Shown: piece by piece, positions 1 to 8,320 of the stretch
Layout of the letters: every line of letters begins with the position of its first letter
How positions within the stretch are numbered: the stretch's first letter is position 1
NCBI GenBank assembly: GCA_946413265.1
Contig: CAMKJU010000029.1
Location: 1-39,759 of the forward strand
DNA from: an uncultured Lentisphaerota bacterium
GTDB taxonomy: Bacteria > Verrucomicrobiota > Kiritimatiellia > RFP12 > UBA1067
DNA: 39,759 nt
Reading direction: 5' to 3'
The notes under the pieces: generated by a model
Database searches by the model: none
What the model saw: only the letters and a program-made list of their open reading frames with translations
Told to the model about the DNA's origin: nothing
Translations under genes and position numbers: made by a program

Positions 1-1166
1 GCATCACCGACTTCGGGCGCAGCGGATTTGCCGCGCCATGAATAGACGTCCGACAGAACCCCGGATATGCCGAGCGCCTGCTTGATTTGCGGTATGTGCC
101 AGAAGCATATCCGCTCGAAGGAAAGCCCCCGCCATGCGTTCAATGCAGGCTTTTCGTAGGAGAGAGACCAGAATCGCTCGTCTGTCCCCCTGCGCTCGGC
201 AAGGAATTTGAAGTGGAACAGGGTGAAATTGTCTATGAGCTTGTAGATCGCACCTCGCTTTATGGTTCCTATGATGCTGTTTCTCCGTATAAAACCGCAT
301 TCCTCAAGCTCCAGAAGATAGCGGCTGATCTCGCCGCCGCATGGTGACGGCATGGCAGCAAGAAGTTCTTCGCGCGTCATGCCGACAGACCTTGACGCGA
401 GGGCCTTCACAATCTCCACATACTTTTCGTCATGCTTGAAAAGCGACGCGAAGAGCTTGCGGAATTCCGTCTTGAGCACCGAGTTCTGACCGAAGAACAG
501 ATAGTCGATGTTCTGCGCGACACTGAATTCCGGAAGCAGCAGACTCCAGTAGTACGCCACACCTCCAAGCGCCATGTAGCATTCCGCAATCTGCCTGCGA
601 TCAAAGGCTAGTTTCTTCCAAACGGCATATTCCTCGCATTCCCGCAGCGTGAATGGAGCGACAGGTATGGGTTTTGTCACGCGGTTGTGAAGTCCTCCCC
701 GATTGTTGAGTATCTTGTTCACGACCCACGAGGTAGCCGAACCGCAGACGATGAGCAGGATGTCCTTGCGAAGTGAGGCCCAACCGTTCCAGAAATGTTC
801 CAGTGCGGGCAGAAAACCTGACTTCGCCGTGTCTAGCCATGGAACCTCGTCGAGGAAAACCACCTTTTTGCCGACCTCGGCTTTTTCGAGCATCTGTCGC
901 AGTTCAAAGAATGCCTCTCGCCAGTTGGCAAGTCGAGAACAGCGATAGGCTCCATAGACGGAAAGGGACTGACGGAAATAGTCGAGCTGTTCGTACAGCC
1001 CGACATTCTCGACTCCAGAATGCTGGAACGCATATCGTCCGCCAAATGTCTCGTTCACCAGAAATGTCTTTCCAACACGGCGACGGCCATAGAGTGCCAC
1101 GAATTCCGACTGCTCGGAAGCAAATGCGTTCCGAAGCTGTTTGATCTCATTGATTCTGCCTATCAT
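1..1166 (-). CDS. DUF234/ATPase_2-type AAA ATPase (partial, cut by window edge)
   Basis: An open minus-strand frame runs from ATG at 1166 off the left edge, giving about 388 residues. The start MIGRINEIKQL lies behind a GGAGG ribosome site and a good promoter. Near residues 27-35 is a Walker A motif (GRRRVGKT), and further on a Walker B-like KKVVFLDEVPW. A sensor-like segment (IVCGSATSW) and the later FTLFHFKFL stretch are typical of the archaeal-type ATPase_2 family with a C-terminal DUF234 nuclease-like domain. The family is a P-loop ATPase of uncertain role, often found as a lone mobile or defence-associated gene. The end of the DUF234 domain lies outside the window. The gene stands alone, with its own promoter, downstream of the sigma factor gene. 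Confidence 0.85.
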   Translation of the reverse strand, partial: MIGRINEIKQLRNAFASEQSEFVALYGRRRVGKTFLVNETFGGRYAFQHSGVENVGLYEQLDYFRQSLSVYGAYRCSRLANWREAFFELRQMLEKAEVGKKVVFLDEVPWLDTAKSGFLPALEHFWNGWASLRKDILLIVCGSATSWVVNKILNNRGGLHNRVTKPIPVAPFTLRECEEYAVWKKLAFDRRQIAECYMALGGVAYYWSLLLPEFSVAQNIDYLFFGQNSVLKTEFRKLFASLFKHDEKYVEIVKALASRSVGMTREELLAAMPSPCGGEISRYLLELEECGFIRRNSIIGTIKRGAIYKLIDNFTLFHFKFLAERRGTDERFWSLSYEKPALNAWRGLSFERICFWHIPQIKQALGISGVLSDVYSWRGKSAAPEVGD

Positions 1167-1188
1167 CTTTAACCTCCTTGCGCCGCAT

Positions 1189-1217
1189 ATTATATCACAC
1201 GAATGAGATATGAGCAA
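1189..1217 (-). promoter_or_regulatory. Predicted sigma-70 promoter of the AAA ATPase gene
   Basis: On the minus strand a -35 TTGCTC (1217-1212) is followed after exactly 17 bases by a perfect TATAAT (1194-1189). The start codon lies 22 bases further on, behind GGAGG. The -10 is perfect; the -35 matches at three of six positions. Confidence 0.6.
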
Positions 1218-1242
1218 CTATACGAATTGTTTTGGTCTATTT

Positions 1243-1279
1243 TTTCTCATACCTACATTTTATGATGAGGTTTGAGAAA
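1243..1279. other. Inverted repeat between the sigma factor and ATPase genes
   Basis: TTTCTCATACCT (1243-1254) and AGGTTTGAGAAA (1268-1279) form 12-base arms with one mismatch around a 13-base loop. No U-tract follows on either strand, so this is not a standard terminator. It lies between the sigma factor stop and the ATPase promoter and could be an operator or an attenuating hairpin. Confidence 0.45.
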
Positions 1280-1292
1280 AGATACTGCATGC

Positions 1293-1904
1293 CTATGTCG
1301 CTTTTTTGAATGCAGCGATCATGCGCGTGACGCGCGATTTGACCTGACGGACGGTCGCGGCCGGTAGACCGAGGCGGCGGGCTACCGCCGCACAGCTTTC
1401 GCCAGTCTCCATCAGTTCGCGGTAGATCCGACGCGACTGCTCCGAAAGCGCCGTCTTGGACAGGATGTGCTCAACCGCCGCACGCTGCCTCGCAAGCTCC
1501 CATGTCGCGTCATCCGCCTCCATTTCAGAAAACGAAGGCTCAATCCGCAATTCCTCGTTTTCAACTACATTGACTGCGGCAAGATTGACGCTGTTCCCCT
1601 CCGGACGCACCTGTTCGCGCCGTAGGCGGCTGACGAGTTCGTTTCGAAGCATTTTGGCGAGATAGTTCCTAAAACGCCCCTTATCGCGCACGTAACGCCC
1701 CGCCTTGAACACCTTGGCGAGATTCGCAAACACCTCCTGCACGACGTCTTCCGCATCGTTGCCCGCGCCCTTCATCCGGGCATATTCCACCATCACCGGC
1801 TGGTACCGGTCGAAGAAAATGCGCCAGGCGGACTGGTCGATGCCCGTCTCGCGTTCGGCCAGCCGCGCAAGGAGCGTTGTGGATGTTTCGGGAAAATTGC
1901 TCAT
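1293..1904 (-). CDS. ECF-type RNA polymerase sigma factor
   Basis: 203 residues. The N-terminal half has a sigma-70 region 2 pattern: WRIFFDRYQPVMVEYAR, then DAEDVVQEVFANLAK, then GRFRNYLAKMLRN. The C-terminal part has a helix-turn-helix like region 4 (SCAAVARRLGLPAATVRQVKSRV). No region 3 is present, as expected for extracytoplasmic-function sigma factors. Its ATG overlaps the stop of the upstream kinase gene as ATGA, so the two are translationally coupled. ECF factors linked to Ser/Thr kinases are known in PVC bacteria, where phosphorylation can replace anti-sigma control. That control is inferred here; no anti-sigma gene is adjacent. Confidence 0.9.
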   Translation of the reverse strand: MSNFPETSTTLLARLAERETGIDQSAWRIFFDRYQPVMVEYARMKGAGNDAEDVVQEVFANLAKVFKAGRYVRDKGRFRNYLAKMLRNELVSRLRREQVRPEGNSVNLAAVNVVENEELRIEPSFSEMEADDATWELARQRAAVEHILSKTALSEQSRRIYRELMETGESCAAVARRLGLPAATVRQVKSRVTRMIAAFKKAT

Positions 1905-2929
1905 TTCGAAGGTTGCTCCGTATGCCGGGGAAAGAACTGATCAAATGTGTATTTCGGCAGGGCGGTTGCCGGTTGGGTTTTTGCCGGTAGGGCGGTCGCC
2001 CCGCGACCGCCGCGGACGGCGCGGGGCGCCGTCCCTACCAACCAAAGCCATACGGAGCCTGCCAGGATGATGACCGATGTGCTAATGGCGACGATGTACC
2101 ACCGCTTTTTCGCGGAGCCTTTCCCTGTCTCCACGGACGGGATGGGCAGACGCGCCGCAGGCTCGGCGGAAAGAAGCCGCTTTAGGGCACGAGACCATCG
2201 GCGGCCGAATTCGGAGAGTAGTCCGTCCGCGACGGGCCCCGGTTCGTACCAGATGCCCGTAAGCAGGCGGTAGAACGTGACGCCGAGCGCGTAGGCGTCC
2301 GACGCCGGCGTGGCCTTCTCGCCGCGCCGCACCTCCGGCGCGAGGTACATGACGGACCCCATCACGGTGCGCGTATCCGCGTCCACGGACTCCATGGTCG
2401 TCTCGGCGTCCAGTTTCCGGCGGAGTTCGCCATCGGTGAAACGCGAAATGCCGAAGTCGCCCAGGACGGCATCGCCGTCCGCGTTGATCAGGATATTGCT
2501 CGGCTTGACGTCGCGATGGACGATGCCGGCGGCATGGATGTAGTCGAGCGCTGACTTGAGCTGCCCGTACCAGCGCGAGAGTTGTGTCTCGTCGACGGAT
2601 CCCGGCTCGACATCCGCAAGCGAGCGCGCCTCCCCTTCGACGTCAAGGACCAGATCCATGACGAAATAGAGCAACCCGCTCGCCGCGTCTTCTCCAAGCT
2701 CATGGACGCGCAGGAGATTCGGATGCCGCAGAAGCTGGAGGGCCTTGCCTTCGGTCTGGAAGCGCCGCCGGAGAGCCTCTACGTCTCCATGGTCGCGGGT
2801 GAACGCCTTCAGCGCATACCGTCCGCCGCCGTCCACGCGCTCCACCTCATAGACCGTGCCCATGCCGCCCGTGCCGAGCAGACGCACCACGCGGTATCCG
2901 CCGATGATGTCTCCTGCCGCAAGCGTCAT
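1901..2929 (-). CDS. Membrane-anchored Ser/Thr protein kinase
   Basis: 342 residues from the ATG that overlaps the preceding stop as ATGA. A start five codons upstream (2944) is also open but gives a larger overlap. The kinase domain is complete: glycine loop GTGGMG (19-24), Lys41, catalytic HRDVKPSN with Asp140, DFG near 158-160, and APE in the activation segment. One transmembrane helix lies near 277-298 (WYIVAISTSVIILAGSVWLW), placing the kinase in the cytoplasm and only about 44 residues outside. Much of that outer tail is encoded by a REP-like hairpin pair at 1986-2039. The partner is probably the ECF factor encoded next; the secreted FGE-like protein encoded just before may act outside. 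Confidence 0.92.
   Translation of the reverse strand: MTLAAGDIIGGYRVVRLLGTGGMGTVYEVERVDGGGRYALKAFTRDHGDVEALRRRFQTEGKALQLLRHPNLLRVHELGEDAASGLLYFVMDLVLDVEGEARSLADVEPGSVDETQLSRWYGQLKSALDYIHAAGIVHRDVKPSNILINADGDAVLGDFGISRFTDGELRRKLDAETTMESVDADTRTVMGSVMYLAPEVRRGEKATPASDAYALGVTFYRLLTGIWYEPGPVADGLLSEFGRRWSRALKRLLSAEPAARLPIPSVETGKGSAKKRWYIVAISTSVIILAGSVWLWLVGTAPRAVRGGRGATALPAKTQPATALPKYTFDQFFPRHTEQPSK
1986..2039. repeat. REP-like inverted pair (GGTAG-hairpin / hairpin-CTACC) in the kinase gene
   Basis: A 54-base element bounded by perfect 7-base ends GGTAGGG (1986-1992) and CCCTACC (2033-2039). It holds two hairpins: GGCGGTCGC/GCGACCGCC with a 3-base loop (1991-2011) and GGACGGCG/CGCCGTCC with a 5-base loop (2014-2034). 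Each hairpin carries a GTAG foot on its outer side, the signature of REP sequences mobilised by RAYT transposases. It keeps the kinase frame open and encodes the Arg/Gly/Ala-rich start of the outer tail. A rearranged copy lies at 27454-27507. Confidence 0.75.
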
Positions 2930-4098
2930 TTCGCGGACACCCATTCCCGTTCGCCAAGGATGTCAGGCGCAAGCGCGATGCGGAAGACGTAATGTCCATT
3001 CCAATGAGAACTAGGCGCGACGACGGTTCGCCCGTACCAGCTTGCGTCAAAACGTCGATAGCGCACGCCTCCGCGCGTTATGACAAGACCGTTTGCATCG
3101 TTGACATGGCGCAACGGCTCAGTTTCCTCGTCCGCATATCCGAAATCGTATGAACCACTGTCAAACACGCCCTCGCCATAAGGCCGTTGAATGGAATCGG
3201 GAGGGATGGTGTCGAGGACGTATTCCTGTCCGTTTCCGAGCATATCGTAGATGACCCAGGCGTTTGGACGCCTCGTACCGACGGCGAACACCGTCCCCTG
3301 CCCCTTCTCGGCGGGGTGAATTGGATTAAAACCATGCGCTGCACGGCGTTCATTCACCATGTTCCACGAAATTGAGATTTCCTCCGCCACCGACGCATCG
3401 CCGTTCTTGAACCGCATGTAAGGATCGGCGGGGTCGTCGCAGTTCGCGTTCAGGGCGTATTCCCATTCGGCGTCCGTGGGAAGACGGAACACATACCCTT
3501 TCGGCAGACGGTCTTTGTTGCGGATTGTAAGGAATGCGCAGAAATCGTCCATGTCCTTGCGAGACAATCCGCCATGCGGAATGCCCATGCCACCGTAGAG
3601 TTTTTCCTCCTCGGTCATGGAATCGATTCTGCGGAAGGTGCTGTAGAGCCGTTTTGTAGTCTGATACTTCGCAATCCAGAACGGACGCGGCAGATTGACC
3701 CTGTGGCGAAATTGCGGATCACGGCGCTCGCCATCGCAGCCCATCGTGAACGAACCGGCGGGACACGCCGCGAACTCGAATTCCGCCTCGGTGCCGAGGT
3801 TGATCCAGAACGGTACGCGCCGTTCCGCCGCCCGACCGAGCGCATCGGCCTCCCTGTAGAGGTTGAACGCCCCTTCCTGGAGTATGCGTAGTCTCGCGGC
3901 GGAATTGGACGCCGCCGCCAAGTCGGACACATGGTCCGCAACATCCAGAAGTGTCAGCCGACCTTCATTCAACGCCCTGAAGTCGTCGGCGAGAAGCGTG
4001 CGCACTTCCTCCCGCGCCGCGTCAAGCGCCACGGCATCCGGCGCCGCCGCCAGCGCGCCGAATCCGAGCATGAGCACGAACGCGAGAAGGAACACCAT
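2926..4098 (-). CDS. Secreted FGE/SUMF1-like domain protein
   Basis: 390 residues. The N-terminus is a signal peptide (MVFLLAFVLMLGFGALAAA). A helical segment of about 85 residues follows, then a formylglycine-generating-enzyme-like fold: FAACPAGSFTMGCDG near residues 110-125, PFWIAKYQTTKRLY, RLPTDAEWEYALN, GNGQEYVLD, and a closing RGGVRYRRF...YVFRIAL. The paired cysteines of true FGE near the C-terminus are not visible, so this is probably a non-catalytic binding or structural domain. The start lies 9 bases after the aconitase stop with no clear Shine-Dalgarno. Its stop overlaps the kinase ATG. Confidence 0.82.
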   Translation of the reverse strand: MVFLLAFVLMLGFGALAAAPDAVALDAAREEVRTLLADDFRALNEGRLTLLDVADHVSDLAAASNSAARLRILQEGAFNLYREADALGRAAERRVPFWINLGTEAEFEFAACPAGSFTMGCDGERRDPQFRHRVNLPRPFWIAKYQTTKRLYSTFRRIDSMTEEEKLYGGMGIPHGGLSRKDMDDFCAFLTIRNKDRLPKGYVFRLPTDAEWEYALNANCDDPADPYMRFKNGDASVAEEISISWNMVNERRAAHGFNPIHPAEKGQGTVFAVGTRRPNAWVIYDMLGNGQEYVLDTIPPDSIQRPYGEGVFDSGSYDFGYADEETEPLRHVNDANGLVITRGGVRYRRFDASWYGRTVVAPSSHWNGHYVFRIALAPDILGEREWVSAK

Positions 4099-4107
4099 CT
4101 GACAGGC

Positions 4108-6051
4108 TTATTTCAGCGAGGCGAGGAGGCCGCCGCAGAGGAGAAGATGCTTCTCGCGCGCGGAGAGCGTGGCCGTGGCGGTGAAGGTGATAGAACCCGC
4201 CTTAAACGTCGCCTTGCCGTCGCCTTCGACAGCCGCGCGGATGTTCGTCAGCTCAAGCGCGTCGCCCGCCTGAAGGCGGTCGTAGTCCCTGGGGTCGTCG
4301 AATACAAAAGGCACGATGCCGAAGTTGATGAGGTTCGCGCGGTGGATGCGCTCGATCGACTTGGCAAGGACCGCCTTGACGCCGAGGTACATCGGGCAGA
4401 GCGCCGCGTGTTCGCGGCTGGAGCCCTGTCCGTACGATTCGCCCGCCACGATCACGTTCGCGATGCCCTTCTCGCGGTTCGTGAGACAGCGATCGTGGAA
4501 CGTGGGGTCGCACGGCTCGAACACGAACTTCGCGTACGCGGGTATGTTCGAGCGGAACTTGAGGCGCGCGCCCGCCGGCATGATGTGGTCCGTCGTGATC
4601 TTGTCGCCCACCTTGATCGCGCACACGGCGGTGTAGGACGCCGCAAGCGGTACGCCCTTCGGCACGGTCGCGATGTTTGGCCCGCGCACGATCTCCGTCT
4701 TGCGCACACCCTTCCCCGCCGTCGCGCGGTAGAGGAACATGGAGTCGTCTATCGGGAACTTCTTCGGCACGGGGACGGACGGAATCTTCGCGCCGAGCGG
4801 CGAGGTCACCTTGCCCGTCAGCGCGCTCACGGCGGCCGTCTCGGGCGAGACGAGGAACACCTGCGCGCTCTTCGTGCCGCTGCGTCCCTCGAAGTTGCGG
4901 TTGTTCGTGCGGAGGGATACGGCGCCCGTGCGCGGACTCATGTGCGCGCCGATGCAGAAGCCGCAGGCGTTCTCGAGGATGCGGCAGCCGGCCTTGATGA
5001 GGATCGCGAGCGAACCGTCCGCCGCGAGCATGTTCACCACCTGACGCGAACCGCACGCGATGCCCACCTCCACGTCCTCCGCCACGTGCTTCCCTTTCAG
5101 GATGAGCGCCACGGTGCGGATGTCGCGGTACGAACTGTTCGTGCAGGATCCGATCATGATCTGGTTGACCTTCTTGCCCTTCTGCGACTTCACCGTGACG
5201 ATGTTGCCGGGCGAGTGCGGGGCGGCCATCAGCGGCTCGATCTTCGAGAGGTCAAGCTCGAACACGTCGTCGTATGTCGCGCCCTTGTCGGCCACGAGCT
5301 CCGTCCAGTCCTTCGCGCGTCCCTGCGCGGCGAGGAACTGCTTCGTCACGGCGTCGCTCGGGAACACGCTCGTCGTCACGCCCAGCTCCGCGCCCATGTT
5401 CGTGATCGTGGCGCGGCTCGGCACGTCGAGCGTCTTCACGCCGGGACCGAAGTACTCGAAAATCCAGCCCACGTTGCCCTTCGTGCCGTACTTCTCGAGC
5501 ACCTTGAGGATCACGTCCTTCGCGCTGCAGCCTTTCGGGAGGCGTCCCGTGAGCCTGATGCCGCGCACTTTCGGCGTGGGGATGTGGAACGCGCCGCCGG
5601 CCATGGCGACGGCGATGTCGATGCCGCCCGCGCCGATCGCGACCATGCCGATGCCGCCGCCGGTGGGCGTGTGGGAGTCGCTGCCGAGGAGGGTCTTGCC
5701 CGGCTTGCCGAAGCGCTCGAGGTGGAGCTGGTGGCAGATGCCGTTGCCGCACTTGGAGTAGACGACGCCGTACTTCTTCGCGATGGACTGGAGAAAGTCG
5801 TGGTCGTCGGCGTTCTCGAAGCCGATCTGCACGGTGTTGTGGTCCACGTAGCTCACGGCGAGTTCGTTGCGGACGTGCGGCACGTCCATCGACTCGAACT
5901 GGAGGTACGCCATCGTGCCCGTCGCGTCCTGCGTGAGCGTCTGGTCGATGCGGATGCCGAGTTCGGCGTCCGTCGCGGGGTCGCCCTCCACGAGGTGGGC
6001 GGCGATGATCTTCTGCACCACGTTGAGTGGCTTGTTCGCGGTCTTCTTCAC
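4108..6051 (-). CDS. Aconitate hydratase (monomeric aconitase family)
   Basis: 647 residues. It interconverts citrate and isocitrate using a [4Fe-4S] cluster. Motifs in order: DSHTPTGGGIGMVAIGAGG, GSCTNSSYRDI (first cluster Cys), ENACGFCIGAH (second and third Cys as CxxC), RTNNRNFEGRSGT, then the swivel domain with DKITTDHIMPAGA and GESYGQGSSREHAAL. The length of about 650 residues fits the shorter putative aconitase type rather than 900-residue AcnA. The start is GTG at 6051 (VKKTANKPLN) behind GGAGG; an open frame continues upstream to 6528 but is antisense to serS. The FGE-like gene follows after 9 bases. A homoaconitase or isopropylmalate isomerase role is less likely because both domains are fused. 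Confidence 0.9.
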   Translation of the reverse strand: MKKTANKPLNVVQKIIAAHLVEGDPATDAELGIRIDQTLTQDATGTMAYLQFESMDVPHVRNELAVSYVDHNTVQIGFENADDHDFLQSIAKKYGVVYSKCGNGICHQLHLERFGKPGKTLLGSDSHTPTGGGIGMVAIGAGGIDIAVAMAGGAFHIPTPKVRGIRLTGRLPKGCSAKDVILKVLEKYGTKGNVGWIFEYFGPGVKTLDVPSRATITNMGAELGVTTSVFPSDAVTKQFLAAQGRAKDWTELVADKGATYDDVFELDLSKIEPLMAAPHSPGNIVTVKSQKGKKVNQIMIGSCTNSSYRDIRTVALILKGKHVAEDVEVGIACGSRQVVNMLAADGSLAILIKAGCRILENACGFCIGAHMSPRTGAVSLRTNNRNFEGRSGTKSAQVFLVSPETAAVSALTGKVTSPLGAKIPSVPVPKKFPIDDSMFLYRATAGKGVRKTEIVRGPNIATVPKGVPLAASYTAVCAIKVGDKITTDHIMPAGARLKFRSNIPAYAKFVFEPCDPTFHDRCLTNREKGIANVIVAGESYGQGSSREHAALCPMYLGVKAVLAKSIERIHRANLINFGIVPFVFDDPRDYDRLQAGDALELTNIRAAVEGDGKATFKAGSITFTATATLSAREKHLLLCGGLLASLK

Positions 6052-6079
6052 TTTTCTACTCCTCCGTAAGTCGGCGCAT

Positions 6080-6088
6080 ATTATAGCA
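6080..6088 (-). promoter_or_regulatory. Extended -10 promoter of the aconitase gene
   Basis: TGC-TATAAT on the minus strand, with the -10 hexamer at 6085-6080. It lies 28 bases before the GTG start and GGAGG site. No good -35 is seen at 17 bases, which fits an extended -10 promoter. It is arranged back to back with the serS promoter. Confidence 0.6.
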
Positions 6089-6104
6089 CAATGTGTCGCG
6101 GACG

Positions 6105-6134
6105 TTGGTAATCCGAATCGGATTGTGGTATAAT
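6105..6134 (+). promoter_or_regulatory. Promoter of serS
   Basis: TTGGTA (6105-6110), an 18-base spacer, then TATAAT (6129-6134) preceded by TGG, giving an extended -10. The serS ATG at 6164 follows a GAAGGA ribosome site. Confidence 0.65.
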
Positions 6135-6163
6135 ACGCGTCTCTCGCAAAGAAGGAATCAATC

Positions 6164-7462
6164 ATGATTGACATCAAGAGAATCAGGGAAGAATTCGACG
6201 CCACGGCCGACCAGCTCGCGCGGCGCGGCGTGGAACAGGAGAAAGTCGCCCGCGCGCGCGACCTCGACGCGAAGCGCCGTGCGCTCATCGGCGAGACCGA
6301 ATCGCTAAAGCAGCAGCGCAACAGCGCGTCGAAGGAAATCGGCGCCGCCGCGAAGGCGGGGCAGGACGTCTCCGCCGCAAAGGAGAAGATGCGCGCAATC
6401 GGCGACCGCATCGCCGAGATCGACCGCGAACTCGCACAGGTCGAGACGGACCTCCGCGAGACGCTCCTCATGATTCCCAACATTCCCGCTCCCGAAATCC
6501 CCACCGGGCTCGACTCCTCGTCCAACAAGGTCGTGCGCCTTGTCGGCGAATGGAAGGACCCCGCCTACCCGATCCCCGACCACACGCAGATTGGCGAACG
6601 GCTCGGCATCTTCGACTTCCCGCGCGGCGTGAAGCTCACGGGCACGGGCTTCCCGATCATCCTCGGACAGGGCGCGAAGCTCCAGCGCGCGCTCATCCAG
6701 TACATGCTCGACCTGCACTGCCAGAAGCAGGGCTACACCGAGATGCTCCCGCCCTTCCTCGTCAACTCCGCGTCCATGACCGGTACCGGACAGCTCCCGA
6801 AGTTCGCCGAGGACCTCTCCCACTCGAATGCGGACGACTTCTGGCTCATCCCCACCGCCGAAGTGCCCGTCACGAACTATTACCGCGACGACGTGTTCGA
6901 CGGCGTGAAGCTCCCGAAGATCACGCCCGAGAGCCCCGTCAAGCTCACCGCCTACACGCCCTGCTTCCGCCGCGAGGCCGGAAGCGCCGGCAAGATGACG
7001 CGCGGCATGCTCCGCGTCCACCAGTTCGACAAGGTCGAGATGGTCAACTTCGTCCACCCCTCCACCTCGTTCCAGCAGCTTGAAACGCTCGTCCACGAGG
7101 CCGAGGAGGTGCTCACCGGCCTCGGACTCCACTTCCGCGTGCTGATGCTCTCGTCCGGCGACATGGGCTTCTCCGCAGCCAAGTGCTACGACCTGGAACT
7201 CTGGGCTCCCGGCGAGCAGCAGTGGCTCGAAGTCAGTTCGTGCAGCTGCTTCACAGACTACCAGGCCCGCCGCCTAAATTGCCGGTTCAAGGACGAGGAC
7301 GGCAAGACGAAGCTCGTCCACACGCTCAACGGTTCCGGCGTGGCTCTGCCGCGCCTGATGGTGGCGCTCCTTGAGCAGCACCTCCAGGAGGACGGTTCCG
7401 TGCTCCTGCCGGAAGCCATCCGCCCCTACTTCGGCGCGGACCGCCTCGTGCCAGTCAAGTAA
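6164..7462 (+). CDS. serS: Seryl-tRNA synthetase
   Basis: 432 residues, normal for the family. It charges tRNA-Ser with serine in the cytoplasm. The N-terminal MIDIKRIREEFDATADQLARR begins the long coiled-coil arm (about 25-110) that grips the tRNA. The class II core shows motif 2 (FRREAGSAGKMTRGMLRVHQF) and motif 3 (LNGSGVALPRLMVALLEQH) followed by GSVLLPEAIRPY, a conserved SerRS ending. It is one of few plus-strand genes and is transcribed divergently from aconitase. The next gene begins 6 bases after its stop, so they are probably co-transcribed. Confidence 0.97.
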   Translation: MIDIKRIREEFDATADQLARRGVEQEKVARARDLDAKRRALIGETESLKQQRNSASKEIGAAAKAGQDVSAAKEKMRAIGDRIAEIDRELAQVETDLRETLLMIPNIPAPEIPTGLDSSSNKVVRLVGEWKDPAYPIPDHTQIGERLGIFDFPRGVKLTGTGFPIILGQGAKLQRALIQYMLDLHCQKQGYTEMLPPFLVNSASMTGTGQLPKFAEDLSHSNADDFWLIPTAEVPVTNYYRDDVFDGVKLPKITPESPVKLTAYTPCFRREAGSAGKMTRGMLRVHQFDKVEMVNFVHPSTSFQQLETLVHEAEEVLTGLGLHFRVLMLSSGDMGFSAAKCYDLELWAPGEQQWLEVSSCSCFTDYQARRLNCRFKDEDGKTKLVHTLNGSGVALPRLMVALLEQHLQEDGSVLLPEAIRPYFGADRLVPVK

Positions 7463-7468
7463 GCCACG

Positions 7469-8320
7469 GTGTCGGCCATGGGAATGAAGTTCTTGGCAAC
7501 CTACGTCGCGCTGGCGGCGGGTTCAGGCGCTCTCGTGTGGTATTTTGCGCCGACCATCGGCGAGAAGCTGCCGCCCGAGGTGCGCGCACGCATCTGCTCG
7601 GTCGTTGATTCCACGACCTCGCTGTTCAAGGAACTGTCGAAATCGGAGAAGCCGGTTTCTACGTCCCAGAACGGCAAAGTTGTTCAACAGAAGAGCGCTC
7701 GCGTACGTCCCGTTGACCTGAAAGACGCGACGTGGGGGGTCTTGAAACGCGTCACGCCCGTGGAGGAGCTGGATGGCAAGCCGGTCGGGAATGCGCCGAG
7801 CGGACGGTTCTTCATGATCAAGGAGACAGTATCCACCACAAACGGACTCAAAGTGGCTGGCACTTTTATCTCCCAGAAGATCACCCGCACCGTGCGCATC
7901 CCCGCCGACAACATCTACTGCTTCTCAGGCACCCCTGACCTTCTCCCAACCAACCAGCTTGCAAGCCTGGGCAAGTACTACCAGTTGGCCGGCGAGGCGG
8001 AGGCGTTGAAGGCGAAACTACTGCAAGGCGCCAGCAGCAGTCCATATCTGCAGGATGCCGCCGCCGCCCTGCGCCAGCTCCGCAGCCTCGAGAAAACCGC
8101 CGCGGAGCGTAAATCGACCGCAGATGCCGACACCCTTCGCAAGATAACCTACGAGGTATCGCGTCTCCGCATCAAGGTGCAGGAGCTTAATCAGAAGCAC
8201 AAGGACTGGAAGGCGAAGCACGCGTCACAACAGCCAGATCCCGAAAAAGACCCCGCCCACGTCAAAATTCTCCGCCAGCTTGAAAAGTGCGCGGAGCCGA
8301 TAAAAGACCTCCTGCCCTAG
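7469..8320 (+). CDS. Membrane-anchored hypothetical protein with C-terminal coiled coil
   Basis: 283 residues from GTG at 7469; ATG codons at 7478 and 7484 are alternative starts. The N-terminus has one hydrophobic helix (FLATYVALAAGSGALVWYF), either a signal anchor or signal peptide. A middle segment (about 75-155) looks like a small beta-rich domain with PVDLKDATWGVLKRVTPVEEL and VSTTNGLKVAGTF. From about 165 onward it is Ala/Leu/Lys-rich and probably helical. I do not recognise the family. It follows serS closely, and its stop shares the bases CTAG with the stop of the convergent phosphatidyltransferase gene. Confidence 0.75.
   Translation: MSAMGMKFLATYVALAAGSGALVWYFAPTIGEKLPPEVRARICSVVDSTTSLFKELSKSEKPVSTSQNGKVVQQKSARVRPVDLKDATWGVLKRVTPVEELDGKPVGNAPSGRFFMIKETVSTTNGLKVAGTFISQKITRTVRIPADNIYCFSGTPDLLPTNQLASLGKYYQLAGEAEALKAKLLQGASSSPYLQDAAAALRQLRSLEKTAAERKSTADADTLRKITYEVSRLRIKVQELNQKHKDWKAKHASQQPDPEKDPAHVKILRQLEKCAEPIKDLLP

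Noticed and set aside
2926..4098. True formylglycine-generating enzyme activating sulfatases
   Set aside because: No active-site cysteine pair is visible, the protein is exported, and no sulfatase gene is in the window.
3931..6069. 712-codon open frame on the plus strand across aconitase
   Set aside because: Antisense of a clear aconitase; Arg/Val/His-rich translation with no domain, caused by the high-GC codon bias.
6052..6528. N-terminal extension of aconitase
   Set aside because: It is antisense to serS and lies upstream of the promoter, the GGAGG site and the GTG start.
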